A program made the translations under genes and the position numbers. DNA of 30,718 nucleotides, taken from assembly GCA_964593515.1 (NCBI GenBank), contig CAZQJH010000006.1, forward strand, positions 1 through 30,718. The letters are read 5' to 3'. Source of the DNA: JAXJYR01 sp964593515. Lineage in GTDB: Bacteria > Bacillota_I > Bacilli_A > Erysipelotrichales > Erysipelotrichaceae. Position 1 is the first letter of the stretch; each line of letters begins with the position of its first letter. Below, piece after piece: positions 15,218 to 23,414 of this stretch. Below the pieces are notes generated by a model. The model was not told the origin of the DNA. It ran no database searches and was given only the letters and a program-made list of their open reading frames with translations.

Positions 15218-15291
15218 TGGCAGGGGTAGAGAGAATCGAACTCCCACCAGTGGTTTTGGAGACCAATGTACTACCACTATACGATACCCCT
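15218..15291 (-). tRNA. trnW: tRNA-Trp, anticodon CCA
   Basis: A 74-base tRNA with an encoded 3' CCA. The acceptor arms are AGGGGTA / TACCCCT with discriminator G. The anticodon loop CTCCAAA gives anticodon CCA, which reads UGG. The T arm GGGAG-TTCGATT-CTCTC is normal. Acceptor and anticodon-loop sequences match bacterial tRNA-Trp. One oddity is a T-C mismatch at positions 27-43, at the top of the anticodon stem. It is a single tRNA gene with its own promoter and terminator. Confidence 0.95.
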
Positions 15292-15308
15292 ATTTCTAAT
15301 GCCTGTTA

Positions 15309-15337
15309 ATAATATCATAAAAAGTAAAAGAATGCAA
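15309..15337 (-). promoter_or_regulatory. Promoter of tRNA-Trp
   Basis: On the minus strand, TTGCAT (15332-15337) and TATTAT (15309-15314) are separated by 17 bases, placing transcription start a few bases before the mature tRNA 5' end. Confidence 0.7.
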
Positions 15338-15370
15338 GCAAAAAATAAAAAAATATGTTATTATATTAGT

Positions 15371-15386
15371 GATAGTTAAAACTATC
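15371..15386. promoter_or_regulatory. Perfect dyad before the small basic protein gene
   Basis: GATAGTT / AACTATC with a 2-base centre sits just before the TGGAGG ribosome binding site and just after AT-rich -10-like sequence (TATTAT at 15359-15364). It may be an operator. No good -35 box is visible upstream. Confidence 0.45.
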
Positions 15387-15399
15387 AATGGAGGTTACG

Positions 15400-15543
15400 A
15401 TGAAAACGAATAAAACAATTGCTGAACGTTTAGCCTTAAGTAAAAAACATAAAGGAAATAATGTTGCTGGTCAACAAGTAAATAAAAAAGTTAAAAATAA
15501 AAAGAACCCAGCTAAATTTGGTAAAGTTAACTTTAATGGCTAA
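15400..15543 (+). CDS. Small lysine-rich protein, 47 residues, unknown function
   Basis: I do not recognise this protein. It starts MKTNKTIAERLALSKKHKG and ends KFGKVNFNG. Twelve lysines, one arginine and one histidine against a single glutamate make it strongly basic, and eight asparagines add to its polar character. There is no hydrophobic segment, so it should be cytoplasmic; binding to nucleic acid or the ribosome is a guess from charge alone. It looks real because TGGAGG (15389-15394) lies 5 bases before the ATG, the frame is clean, and a terminator begins 5 bases after the stop. An in-frame ATG at 15388 overlaps the ribosome binding site and is less likely. It is divergent from tRNA-Trp and upstream of the pullulanase gene. 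Confidence 0.72.
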   Translation: MKTNKTIAERLALSKKHKGNNVAGQQVNKKVKNKKNPAKFGKVNFNG

Positions 15544-15548
15544 GAGTG

Positions 15549-15571
15549 GAGGATGATAATCCTCTTTTTTT
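15549..15571 (+). terminator. Terminator of the small basic protein gene
   Basis: GAGGAT / ATCCTC with loop GATA is followed by seven T residues, starting 5 bases after the stop codon. Confidence 0.88.
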
Positions 15572-15592
15572 GTGGTAGATAGTTATTAAATT

Positions 15593-15601
15593 TGCTATAA
15601 T
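15593..15601 (+). promoter_or_regulatory. Extended -10 promoter of pulA
   Basis: TGCTATAAT is a consensus -10 box with the TGn extension. The region 17 bases upstream has no good -35 box, which an extended -10 promoter tolerates. Confidence 0.7.
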
Positions 15602-15615
15602 TAAAATATAAATAA

Positions 15616-15651
15616 GGGAGGTGTTCTCAAGTTTACTTGAGACAATATATG
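15616..15651 (+). promoter_or_regulatory. Shine-Dalgarno, hairpin and start codon of pulA
   Basis: The only good ribosome binding site, GGGAGG (15616-15621), is 27 bases from the ATG at 15649. Between them lies a perfect inverted repeat, TCTCAAGT / ACTTGAGA (15625-15642). If it folds in the mRNA, the remaining spacer is 3 plus 6 bases, a normal distance of 9. The dyad could instead be a protein operator. Confidence 0.55.
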
Positions 15652-17772
15652 CGAAAAAAAGATTATTATGAAGCTTATTTAGATGATTTTGATAAAATCA
15701 TTGTTTATATATCGAAAGATAGTTATGGAGGAGAAAGTAATTCATTTCACTTATTATGTGAAGATAGTAAACTGATCCCCTTACGTATTCATACAATTGA
15801 AACAAGTAATAACTATATCAAATATACGTTAGGTTTAGATGTAGAATTAGAAATTGGTAAAGAATATTATGTTATGCATCAACATGCACGTAAAACAATT
15901 CTACAATATAGTGGAATTGTGAAAACGCAACGTTTTGATGAAATGTTTTATTATGATGGTGATGATTTAGGATGTACTTATACCCCATATAAGACTAGTT
16001 TTGCTTTATGGGCTCCAAGTGCTAATCGTGTTAAAATTGAAGTATGTAAGAATCATCAAGCTTATACTTATGAAATGAAACGTAGTGATAAAGGAGTCTT
16101 TCGTTTATCATTAGTTGGTGATTGGGAACATACAACATATATTTACTATGTGAAAGTACATGGTGAATGGAAAGAATGTATTGATCCATATGCTAATGCG
16201 ACAATTGAAAATAGTAAATTAGCAGCAGTTGTGGATTTAAGTAAATTAAGTTATGAAGCTACTAATTTAACAAAGATGAATAGTAATTGTGATGCTATTA
16301 TTTATGAAGCTAGTGTGCGTGATTTTACTTCACAAAGTGAAATTGGAATTGAACATCCATCAACTTTTGTTGGATTTATGGAAGAAAATTTAAAAACTAG
16401 TGCCAATAGTTTTGGTTTTTCATACTTAAAATCATTAGGAATTACGCATTTACAATTAATGCCTGTTTTTGACTTTGGTTCAGTTGAAGAATTAAATCCC
16501 CGTATTTATTATAACTGGGGATATGATCCAGTTCATTATCGGGTATTAGAAGGAAGTTATAGTACTAATCCTAAAGATCCATATGCAAGAATGCAAGAAT
16601 TTTTAAACTTAGTGGAAAAATGTCATGTGCATGGAATTAGAGTTAATTTAGATGTAGTTTTTAATCATGTATATGATATGAATGATTGTTATTTTGAAAA
16701 TAGTGTCCCTAATTACTATTTCCAAATGAATAATGAAGGTGATTTCTCTAATGGTACTTTCTGTGGGAATGATATTGATTCAAGTCGAATGATGTGTCGT
16801 AAATATATCGTAGATACTTGTAAATTTATTGCGAAAACATATCATGTTGATGGTTTACGTTTTGATTTAATGGGGATTTTAGATGTTGATACTTTAAATG
16901 AAGTAGTAGCACAATGTCGTGAAATTAATCCTGATTTTATGGTTTATGGAGAAGGATGGGATATGCCTAGTTTCCTTGATTATCGTAAACGTGCGAGTAT
17001 GTTTAATAGTAATAAAATGCCTCAAGTTGCTCATTTCTCTGATCGTTTCCGTGATGTGGTTAAGGGAAGAACCAATCAAAATGAAGTAGCAATTAAAGGT
17101 TATTGCAGTGGGGCATTACATTTACGTGATTTAATGAAAAACTGTTTAGCAGCAAGTTGTAGTGAAGTTGGGTTAGATAAATTGTTTGAAAATCCATATA
17201 ATGTTGTAAACTATGTTGAATGTCATGATAATATGACTTGTTGGGATAAAATAAAAGAATGTTGCAAAGAAGAAGGTCAGGATGTAAAATTAGAAATGCA
17301 CAAAATGATGATTGCAGCTGTTTTATTAGCCCAAGGAATTCCATTTATTCATAGTGGACAAGAATTTGCGCGGACTAAATTAGGACGTCATAATACGTAT
17401 GAAGATAGTGATGATATTAATAAATTAGATTATTTAAGAAGAAATCGTTATTTAGATATCGTTAATGATACCAAAGCTTTAATCAATATTAGACGTAATT
17501 ATTCATGTTTACGTCTAGCTAGTGCTCAAGAAATAGCTAATCAAGTTCATTTTAAAGATGAACATAATTATGCTTTAAATTATATTTGTGAAGATGATAA
17601 ATGTACTTTATCAATTATCTTTAATCCAAGTTATGAACGTTTTATGTTGGATTTAAAAGATAGTTATGAAATGCTTTATTATCAAAGTCAACCTTGTCAA
17701 CAAGGAGCAATGCAATATCTAGATGTGAAACCATTTAGTGTTATTGTAATGAAAAAAGATAAAGGAGAATAA
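15649..17772 (+). CDS. pulA: Type I pullulanase (GH13)
   Basis: Debranching enzyme cutting alpha-1,6 bonds in pullulan, glycogen or starch fragments. The 707 residues match the intracellular type I form. An N-terminal beta domain and a CBM48-like domain (about residues 100-185) precede the GH13 barrel with the family signature YNWGYDP. The catalytic triad is nucleophile Asp406 in GLRFDLMG, acid/base Glu435 in VYGEGWD, and Asp527 in VECHDN. No signal peptide is visible, so it should act in the cytoplasm. A TTG at 15637 is in frame but lies in the middle of the hairpin between ribosome binding site and ATG, so I prefer the ATG at 15649. degV follows after 2 bases. Confidence 0.95.
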   Translation: MRKKDYYEAYLDDFDKIIVYISKDSYGGESNSFHLLCEDSKLIPLRIHTIETSNNYIKYTLGLDVELEIGKEYYVMHQHARKTILQYSGIVKTQRFDEMFYYDGDDLGCTYTPYKTSFALWAPSANRVKIEVCKNHQAYTYEMKRSDKGVFRLSLVGDWEHTTYIYYVKVHGEWKECIDPYANATIENSKLAAVVDLSKLSYEATNLTKMNSNCDAIIYEASVRDFTSQSEIGIEHPSTFVGFMEENLKTSANSFGFSYLKSLGITHLQLMPVFDFGSVEELNPRIYYNWGYDPVHYRVLEGSYSTNPKDPYARMQEFLNLVEKCHVHGIRVNLDVVFNHVYDMNDCYFENSVPNYYFQMNNEGDFSNGTFCGNDIDSSRMMCRKYIVDTCKFIAKTYHVDGLRFDLMGILDVDTLNEVVAQCREINPDFMVYGEGWDMPSFLDYRKRASMFNSNKMPQVAHFSDRFRDVVKGRTNQNEVAIKGYCSGALHLRDLMKNCLAASCSEVGLDKLFENPYNVVNYVECHDNMTCWDKIKECCKEEGQDVKLEMHKMMIAAVLLAQGIPFIHSGQEFARTKLGRHNTYEDSDDINKLDYLRRNRYLDIVNDTKALINIRRNYSCLRLASAQEIANQVHFKDEHNYALNYICEDDKCTLSIIFNPSYERFMLDLKDSYEMLYYQSQPCQQGAMQYLDVKPFSVIVMKKDKGE

Positions 17773-17774
17773 GA

Positions 17775-18623
17775 ATGAAAATCGCAGTATTATGTGATAG
17801 TGCTTGTGCGATGAGCAAGCAAGAATGTAATGATTTAGGTATTTATTATTTACCTTTACAAGTTGTTTTAAATGAAAAAACTTATTTAGATGGTATCGAT
17901 TTAACAATCGCTGATGTGAATCAAATGTTAGCTGATAAATTAATGCCAACTACTTCAATGCCGGTATTAGGAAGTATGCATGAAGTGCTTCAACAAATTA
18001 AAGATGATGGTTATGATGCAGTAGTTTGTATTCCATTAACAAGTGGACTTTCTTCAACTGCTTCAGCTTTAGTATCTTCAGCTGCTAGTGTTGGTATTGA
18101 AATGCGTTTGATTGATTGTTATACAACTTGTGTAATTCAAAAATATATTGTTTTAGAAGCGAAGAAGTTAGTTGATCAAGGCTTAGCTTTAGATACGATT
18201 GTGGAAAAATTAGAAACAAGTTTAAGTCGTAGTAATACCTTAATTATTCCTGATGATTTAGAACATTTAAAACGTGGTGGAAGATTAACTCCTTTAGCTG
18301 CTGCTTTAGGTGGTTTATTAAAGATTAAACCAATTCTACAATTAAATAAAGCTGTTGAAGGTAAAATTGATACTTGTGATAAAGTACGAACAATGTCTAA
18401 AGCTTTAAGTAAAGCAATTGATATTTTAGCGCAAGATATTTGTGATGATGATATTTTATTTGTAGCAGGTACGGGAGATACGAGTGATGTTGAGAAAGTG
18501 GAAGCTTTAATGCATGAACGTTTCCCTAATAATGAAATTATTCGTGATGTGATTGGACCGGTAATTAGTGTTCATACTGGATTAAATTGTATTGGAATTC
18601 AACGTATAGCACGTGTGAAATAG
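17775..18623 (+). CDS. DegV family fatty-acid-binding protein (FakB-like), copy 1
   Basis: DegV/FakB proteins hold a fatty acid so that the kinase FakA can phosphorylate its carboxyl group for phospholipid synthesis. The 282-residue protein has the family N-terminus MKIAVLCDSACAMSKQE, the PTTSMP loop, the SGLSSTASA segment, and LKRGGRLTPLAAALGGLLKIKPIL. The C-terminal HTGLNCIG segment completes the fold. AAAGGAG overlaps the end of pulA and lies 8 bases before the ATG. A second degV starts 8 bases after its stop. No fakA is seen here; FakB genes are often unlinked to it. Confidence 0.92.
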   Translation: MKIAVLCDSACAMSKQECNDLGIYYLPLQVVLNEKTYLDGIDLTIADVNQMLADKLMPTTSMPVLGSMHEVLQQIKDDGYDAVVCIPLTSGLSSTASALVSSAASVGIEMRLIDCYTTCVIQKYIVLEAKKLVDQGLALDTIVEKLETSLSRSNTLIIPDDLEHLKRGGRLTPLAAALGGLLKIKPILQLNKAVEGKIDTCDKVRTMSKALSKAIDILAQDICDDDILFVAGTGDTSDVEKVEALMHERFPNNEIIRDVIGPVISVHTGLNCIGIQRIARVK

Positions 18624-18631
18624 GAGGAAAT

Positions 18632-19489
18632 ATGAAGACAGCATTTGTAACTGATAGTGGTTGTGGAAAAAGCGTTAGTGAATTAGCTAAACTTGGTATT
18701 TATAGTGTTCCTTTACAAATTGTTGATGAAAATCAAACTTATGAAGATTTAGAAACTTTAAGTAATAAAGATGCTTATAAATTGATGGAAGCAGGACATA
18801 TGTTGAAAACATCACTTCCATCATTAGGTAAAATTGAAGATTTATTTACTACTTTAAAAGATGAAGGATATCAACGAATTGTGGCGGTACCTATTTGTAA
18901 TGGATTAAGTGGAACAATGCAAGCTATGCAAATGTGTGCTAATCAATTAGATTTAGAATTTATTGGTATTGATTGTTATGTAACAGCCGTAGTTCAAGAA
19001 TATTTAGTAGCAACCTTTAAAAAGCTATTAGAAGCTAAAGAAAGTATTGAAGAAATTATGGCTAAATTAAATAAAGTAATTGATTCAACTAATACGATTT
19101 TATTACCTAATGATCTACAACATTTAAAACGTGGTGGTCGTTTAACGCCAATGGCAGCTACTTTAGGTGGATTATTAAAGATTAAACCTATTTTAAAAAT
19201 TAATAAAGAAACTTTAGGTAAAATTGATGTTTTAGATAAAGTAAGAACAATGTCTAAAGCTATGGATACGGTTATTAAACAAATGAAAGAACAATCAGTT
19301 GATGATCGTTATTGGATTACGATTGCGCATGCTGATGATGAAGAAGGAGCTAAAGTTTATGAAAGTAAACTTCGTTTAGCTTTTCCTAAGGCACGTATAG
19401 ATATTATTTCATTAGTAGCACCGGTAGGAGTTCATACGGGAAGAGGTTGTCAAGCATTACAATATTTCTTACCATTAGAAAAGATGTAG
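18632..19489 (+). CDS. DegV family fatty-acid-binding protein (FakB-like), copy 2
   Basis: A 285-residue paralogue of the preceding gene, sharing LKRGGRLTPMAATLGGLLKI and the order of motifs but clearly diverged (N-terminus MKTAFVTDSGCGKSV; TSLP in place of TTSMP). The two may prefer different acyl chains, as FakB1 and FakB2 do in Staphylococcus. The ATG at 18632 follows AGGAGG (18622-18627), which overlaps the upstream stop codon. The frame is open further back into copy 1, but that extension has no family match. A terminator follows. Confidence 0.92.
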   Translation: MKTAFVTDSGCGKSVSELAKLGIYSVPLQIVDENQTYEDLETLSNKDAYKLMEAGHMLKTSLPSLGKIEDLFTTLKDEGYQRIVAVPICNGLSGTMQAMQMCANQLDLEFIGIDCYVTAVVQEYLVATFKKLLEAKESIEEIMAKLNKVIDSTNTILLPNDLQHLKRGGRLTPMAATLGGLLKIKPILKINKETLGKIDVLDKVRTMSKAMDTVIKQMKEQSVDDRYWITIAHADDEEGAKVYESKLRLAFPKARIDIISLVAPVGVHTGRGCQALQYFLPLEKM

Positions 19490-19494
19490 AAAAT

Positions 19495-19532
19495 AAACAG
19501 ATGAGTTATATGATGATTCATCTGTTTTTTTT
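19495..19532 (+). terminator. Terminator of pulA-degV-degV
   Basis: A 10-bp stem AAACAGATGA / TCATCTGTTT with a 13-base loop is followed by a run of T residues. Confidence 0.85.
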
Positions 19533-19608
19533 TGGTGGATATAATATACTATTTTTGTGTGAAATATCAAAAAATCATCGTAAAAGAAATGATAGAAAAT
19601 TAATGTTG

Positions 19609-19617
19609 TGGTATAAT
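19609..19617 (+). promoter_or_regulatory. Extended -10 promoter of uvrA
   Basis: TGGTATAAT combines a TGn extension with a perfect -10 box. The -35 region (ATGATA at 19589-19594) is weak. No obvious SOS (LexA) box of the Bacillus type, CGAAC-N4-GTTCG, is seen. Confidence 0.65.
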
Positions 19618-19645
19618 ATTAACGATATGTGTGAGGTGAGATTAT

Positions 19646-22468
19646 ATGAGTCAAGATAAAATCATCGTAAAAGGGGCACGCGAAAACAATTTAAAAAATA
19701 TTAATGTTGAAGTGCCACGTAATAAATTTGTTATTATGACGGGAGTTAGTGGTAGTGGTAAAACTTCATTAGCTTTCGATACAATATATGCTGAAGGAAG
19801 ACGTCGCTATGTGGAGAGCTTAAGTGCTTATGCACGACAATTCCTAGGTAATAGTGAAAAACCAGATGTTGATAGTATTGAAGGTTTATCACCATCAATT
19901 TCGATTGACCAAAAAACGACTAGTCATAATCCACGTTCAACAGTAGGTACCGTAACGGAAATATATGATTATTTACGTTTATTATATGCTAGAGTAGGGG
20001 TTCCATATTGTCCAACCCATAATGAACCAATTACATCACAAACAATTAAGCAAATGGTTGATCGAATTATGGAATTAGAAGATAAGACTAGATTAGTAAT
20101 CTTATCACCAGTGGTGCATGGAGCTAAAGGTACGCATAAAGATCTATTTGATAAATTACGTAAAGATGGATATTTAAGAGTACGTATTGATGGTGAAATG
20201 TGCTTGTTGGAAGATGTAGAAGCTTTAGAGAAAAATAAGAAACATAATATTGATGTTGTTATAGATCGAATTGTGAAAGGAAATGATCGTTCACGGATTC
20301 ATGAATCACTTGAAACAGCTTTAAAGATGAGTGATGGTTTAGTCATGGTTAGTTTTAATGATGATGAATGGTTATTTTCTAGTAATTATGCTTGTAAATA
20401 TTGTGGATTTGTTATTCCTAAGTTAGAACCACGTTTATTTTCATTTAATGCTCCTTATGGAGCATGTGAAACATGTAAAGGTTTAGGATTTACGCAACAA
20501 GTAGATGTTGATATTTTAATTCCTGATGCAAGTAAAAGTATTGCTCAAGGTGGAATTACTTATTATAAAAATATTTATGGTAGTGAAAATTTAGAATGGC
20601 AACGTTTTAAAGCTTTAATTGATCATTATCATATTGATGAATATAAACCAATTGAACAATTAAGCAAACAAGAACTTAATTATTTATTATATGGAAGTGA
20701 TGTACCAATTGCTTATACTTTAGCTTCAAGAAGTGGGAATGTTACGCATAAAAATGAATATATTGAAGGGATTTGTGTAATGATTGAACGACGTTATTTA
20801 GAAACAACTTCTAGTGGTAGTCGTGATTGGTATGGAAGTTTTTTAGCGGAAATAACTTGTCCATCTTGTAAAGGACGTCGTTTAAACCAACAAGCTTTAA
20901 GTGTTAAAGTTGGAGGTTTAAATATTTATGAATGGACTTGTATGTCGATTAAACAAGCAATTGAATTTATGAATCAATTAGTTTTATCTGCACAAGAACA
21001 AGAAATTGCGAAACTTATTTTAGAAGAAATAAAATCACGTTTAAACTTCTTAAATAATGTTGGTCTTGCTTATTTAACGATGGATCGTTTAGCGGCTACT
21101 TTATCAGGAGGAGAAGCACAACGTATTCGTTTAGCAACCCAAATTGGTTCGCATTTAAGTGGAGTTTTATATGTTTTAGATGAACCTAGTATTGGATTAC
21201 ATCAACGGGATAATGATCGTTTAATTGAAACCTTAAAACAAATGCGTGATTTAGGTAACTCATTAATTGTAGTCGAACATGATGAAGATACAATGTTAGC
21301 AAGTGATTATATCATTGATGTTGGTAAAGGGGCTGGAGTTCATGGTGGAAATATTGTTGCTTATGGTACCCCACAAGAAGTAATGGCTAATGAAGATAGT
21401 ATTACGGGAGATTATTTAAGTGGACGTAAGAAAATAGAAGTTCCAGCTAAACGTCGTAAAGGTAATGGCTTATACTTAGAAGTGAAGAAAGCTAGTGAAA
21501 ATAACTTAAAAAATATTAATGTGAAGTTTCCCCTTGGTTGTTTTATAGGGGTAAGTGGAGTAAGTGGTAGTGGTAAGAGTAGTTTAGTTAATGAAGTCTT
21601 AGTAAAAGGAATTCAAGCTAAAAATGGTAAAAAAGGGATTAAAGGTGGAAAATGTAAAGAGATTAAAGGAATTGAGAATATCGATAAATTAATTGAAATC
21701 TCGCAAGATCCAATTGGACGTACACCACGTTCTAATCCAGCTACTTATACTGGAGTATTTGATGATATTCGTGAATTATATGCTTTAACTCCTGATGCGA
21801 AAATGCGGGGTTATGACAAAGGAAGATTCTCTTTCAATGTGAAAGGTGGAAGATGTGAAGCTTGTCAAGGTGATGGAATAATTCGAATTTCAATGCATTT
21901 TTTACCTGATGTTTATGTACCATGTGAACATTGTGATGGAAAACGTTATAATGAAGAAACTTTACAAGTATTATATAAAGGAAAATCAATTTATGATGTC
22001 TTAGAAATGGATGTAGAAGAAGCAATTGAATTCTTTGCTTCACATCATAAAATCAAACATAAATTACAAACATTAAAAGATGTTGGTTTAGGATATATTA
22101 AATTAGGTCAAAGTGCTACTACTTTATCTGGTGGTGAAGCCCAAAGGGTTAAACTAGCTAGTGAATTACAACGTAAAGCAACCGGAAAAACCTTATTTGT
22201 CTTAGATGAGCCAACAACAGGATTACATTCACATGATGTTAAACGATTAATTGCCGTGTTACAAAGAATTGTTGATAACGGGGATAGTGTTATTGTGATT
22301 GAACATAACCTAGATGTTTTAAAATCATGTGATTATCTAATTGATCTAGGATTAGAAGGTGGAGATGAAGGAGGAAGCTTATTAGGCTGTGGTACTCCGG
22401 AAAAGATTGCCACTTTAGAAACTAGTTATACCGGAGCATATTTAAAAAAAGTATTAAGTAAGGGGTGA
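19646..22468 (+). CDS. uvrA: Excinuclease ABC subunit A
   Basis: Damage-recognition ATPase of nucleotide excision repair. The 940 residues match the family. Two ABC cassettes are present: Walker A GVSGSGKTS at residues 33-41 and a second GVSGSGKSS near residue 635. Two ABC signatures LSGGEAQR occur, with DEPSIGLHQRD and DEPTTGLHSHD D-loops. Zinc modules include CKYCG...CETC, CPSCKG and CEAC...CEHC. GAGGTGAG precedes the ATG at 19646. It leads the unit uvrA-hprK-lgt::ppaX; uvrB lies beyond that unit rather than next to it. Confidence 0.98.
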   Translation: MSQDKIIVKGARENNLKNINVEVPRNKFVIMTGVSGSGKTSLAFDTIYAEGRRRYVESLSAYARQFLGNSEKPDVDSIEGLSPSISIDQKTTSHNPRSTVGTVTEIYDYLRLLYARVGVPYCPTHNEPITSQTIKQMVDRIMELEDKTRLVILSPVVHGAKGTHKDLFDKLRKDGYLRVRIDGEMCLLEDVEALEKNKKHNIDVVIDRIVKGNDRSRIHESLETALKMSDGLVMVSFNDDEWLFSSNYACKYCGFVIPKLEPRLFSFNAPYGACETCKGLGFTQQVDVDILIPDASKSIAQGGITYYKNIYGSENLEWQRFKALIDHYHIDEYKPIEQLSKQELNYLLYGSDVPIAYTLASRSGNVTHKNEYIEGICVMIERRYLETTSSGSRDWYGSFLAEITCPSCKGRRLNQQALSVKVGGLNIYEWTCMSIKQAIEFMNQLVLSAQEQEIAKLILEEIKSRLNFLNNVGLAYLTMDRLAATLSGGEAQRIRLATQIGSHLSGVLYVLDEPSIGLHQRDNDRLIETLKQMRDLGNSLIVVEHDEDTMLASDYIIDVGKGAGVHGGNIVAYGTPQEVMANEDSITGDYLSGRKKIEVPAKRRKGNGLYLEVKKASENNLKNINVKFPLGCFIGVSGVSGSGKSSLVNEVLVKGIQAKNGKKGIKGGKCKEIKGIENIDKLIEISQDPIGRTPRSNPATYTGVFDDIRELYALTPDAKMRGYDKGRFSFNVKGGRCEACQGDGIIRISMHFLPDVYVPCEHCDGKRYNEETLQVLYKGKSIYDVLEMDVEEAIEFFASHHKIKHKLQTLKDVGLGYIKLGQSATTLSGGEAQRVKLASELQRKATGKTLFVLDEPTTGLHSHDVKRLIAVLQRIVDNGDSVIVIEHNLDVLKSCDYLIDLGLEGGDEGGSLLGCGTPEKIATLETSYTGAYLKKVLSKG

Positions 22469-22474
22469 TATAAT

Positions 22475-23410
22475 ATGGATGATAAAAAAGTAATAGTTAA
22501 AGATTTAGCCCAAAAGTTTAATTTTCAACAATTAACTGGGGATGAACAAGCATTAATGCGTGAGATTAAAGTAGCCGATACTAATCGTCCAGGATTAGAA
22601 TTAGCAGGCTTTTTTGCGAATACACAATTAAAGCGAATTATGGTTTTAGGTGATAAAGAAATTGCCTATATTAATACGATGACTAAAGCTCAACAAAAAT
22701 TAAGTTTTGAATTCTTGATTAATGATGTAACACCAGCAATTGTTATTACTAAGTCACATCCTTGTCCAGAATTATTATATGAAATTGCGAATAAGCATAA
22801 CTTCCCTATTTTTGCTAGTAAAGAGCCAACATATAAATTAATCGTGGGAATTATTACTTATTTAGATGAAGCTTTAGCACCAGTTGAAACTATCCATGGA
22901 AGTTTATTATCAATCTATGGAAAAGGAGTTTTAATTTGTGGTGAAAGTGGGATGGGGAAATCCGAAATTGCCTTAGAACTTATTAAACGTGGACATTTAT
23001 TAGTTGCTGATGATCGTGTGGATTGCTATCGATTACATGATATTCTAGAAGGAAGACCTGCTGAATTATTACGTAATATGTTAGAAATTCGTGGAGTAGG
23101 AATTATTGATGTAGCTAGAATGTTTGGGATTAGTGCGGTAATTCCTAAATCGGAAATTAATTTTATTGTTAAGTTAGAAAAATATGATCCAGATGCTACT
23201 TATGATCGTATTGGTAGTGAAAATCGTTTAACGGAAGAATTATTAGGAGTTAATATTCCTAAAATGGTTTTACCAGTTAAAGAAGGACGTAGTATGGCTG
23301 TTATTATTGAATCAGCCGTTACTAACTTACGTTTAATTGAATTAGGAATTGATTCTTCAAAAGAATTTGAAGAAAGAGTTTATAACCATATATTAAATAA
23401 CAAGGAGTAA
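22475..23410 (+). CDS. hprK: HPr kinase/phosphorylase
   Basis: Phosphorylates HPr on Ser46 with ATP or pyrophosphate when glycolytic flux is high, and reverses this by phosphorolysis, which releases pyrophosphate. P-Ser-HPr is the corepressor for CcpA and dampens PTS uptake. The 311 residues have the N-terminal HprK domain and a C-terminal P-loop kinase domain with Walker A GESGMGKS (156-163), the preceding HGSLLSIYG, the acidic ADDRVD, and the signature PVKEGRSMAVIIESAV. The GGGGTGAT ribosome binding site overlaps the uvrA stop. The fused lgt::ppaX gene starts 4 bases after its stop. Its substrate HPr is encoded at 29850. Confidence 0.97.
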   Translation: MDDKKVIVKDLAQKFNFQQLTGDEQALMREIKVADTNRPGLELAGFFANTQLKRIMVLGDKEIAYINTMTKAQQKLSFEFLINDVTPAIVITKSHPCPELLYEIANKHNFPIFASKEPTYKLIVGIITYLDEALAPVETIHGSLLSIYGKGVLICGESGMGKSEIALELIKRGHLLVADDRVDCYRLHDILEGRPAELLRNMLEIRGVGIIDVARMFGISAVIPKSEINFIVKLEKYDPDATYDRIGSENRLTEELLGVNIPKMVLPVKEGRSMAVIIESAVTNLRLIELGIDSSKEFEERVYNHILNNKE

Positions 23411-23414
23411 TAAA

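Noticed and set aside
17093..17344. 83-codon open frame antisense to pulA
   Set aside because: The reading frame follows from the codon pattern of pulA on the other strand. No initiation signals and no family resemblance are seen.
17775..19489. Tandem degV genes as a recent duplication or assembly artefact
   Set aside because: The two proteins share motifs but differ at many positions and in length, so they are old paralogues rather than a repeated assembly segment.
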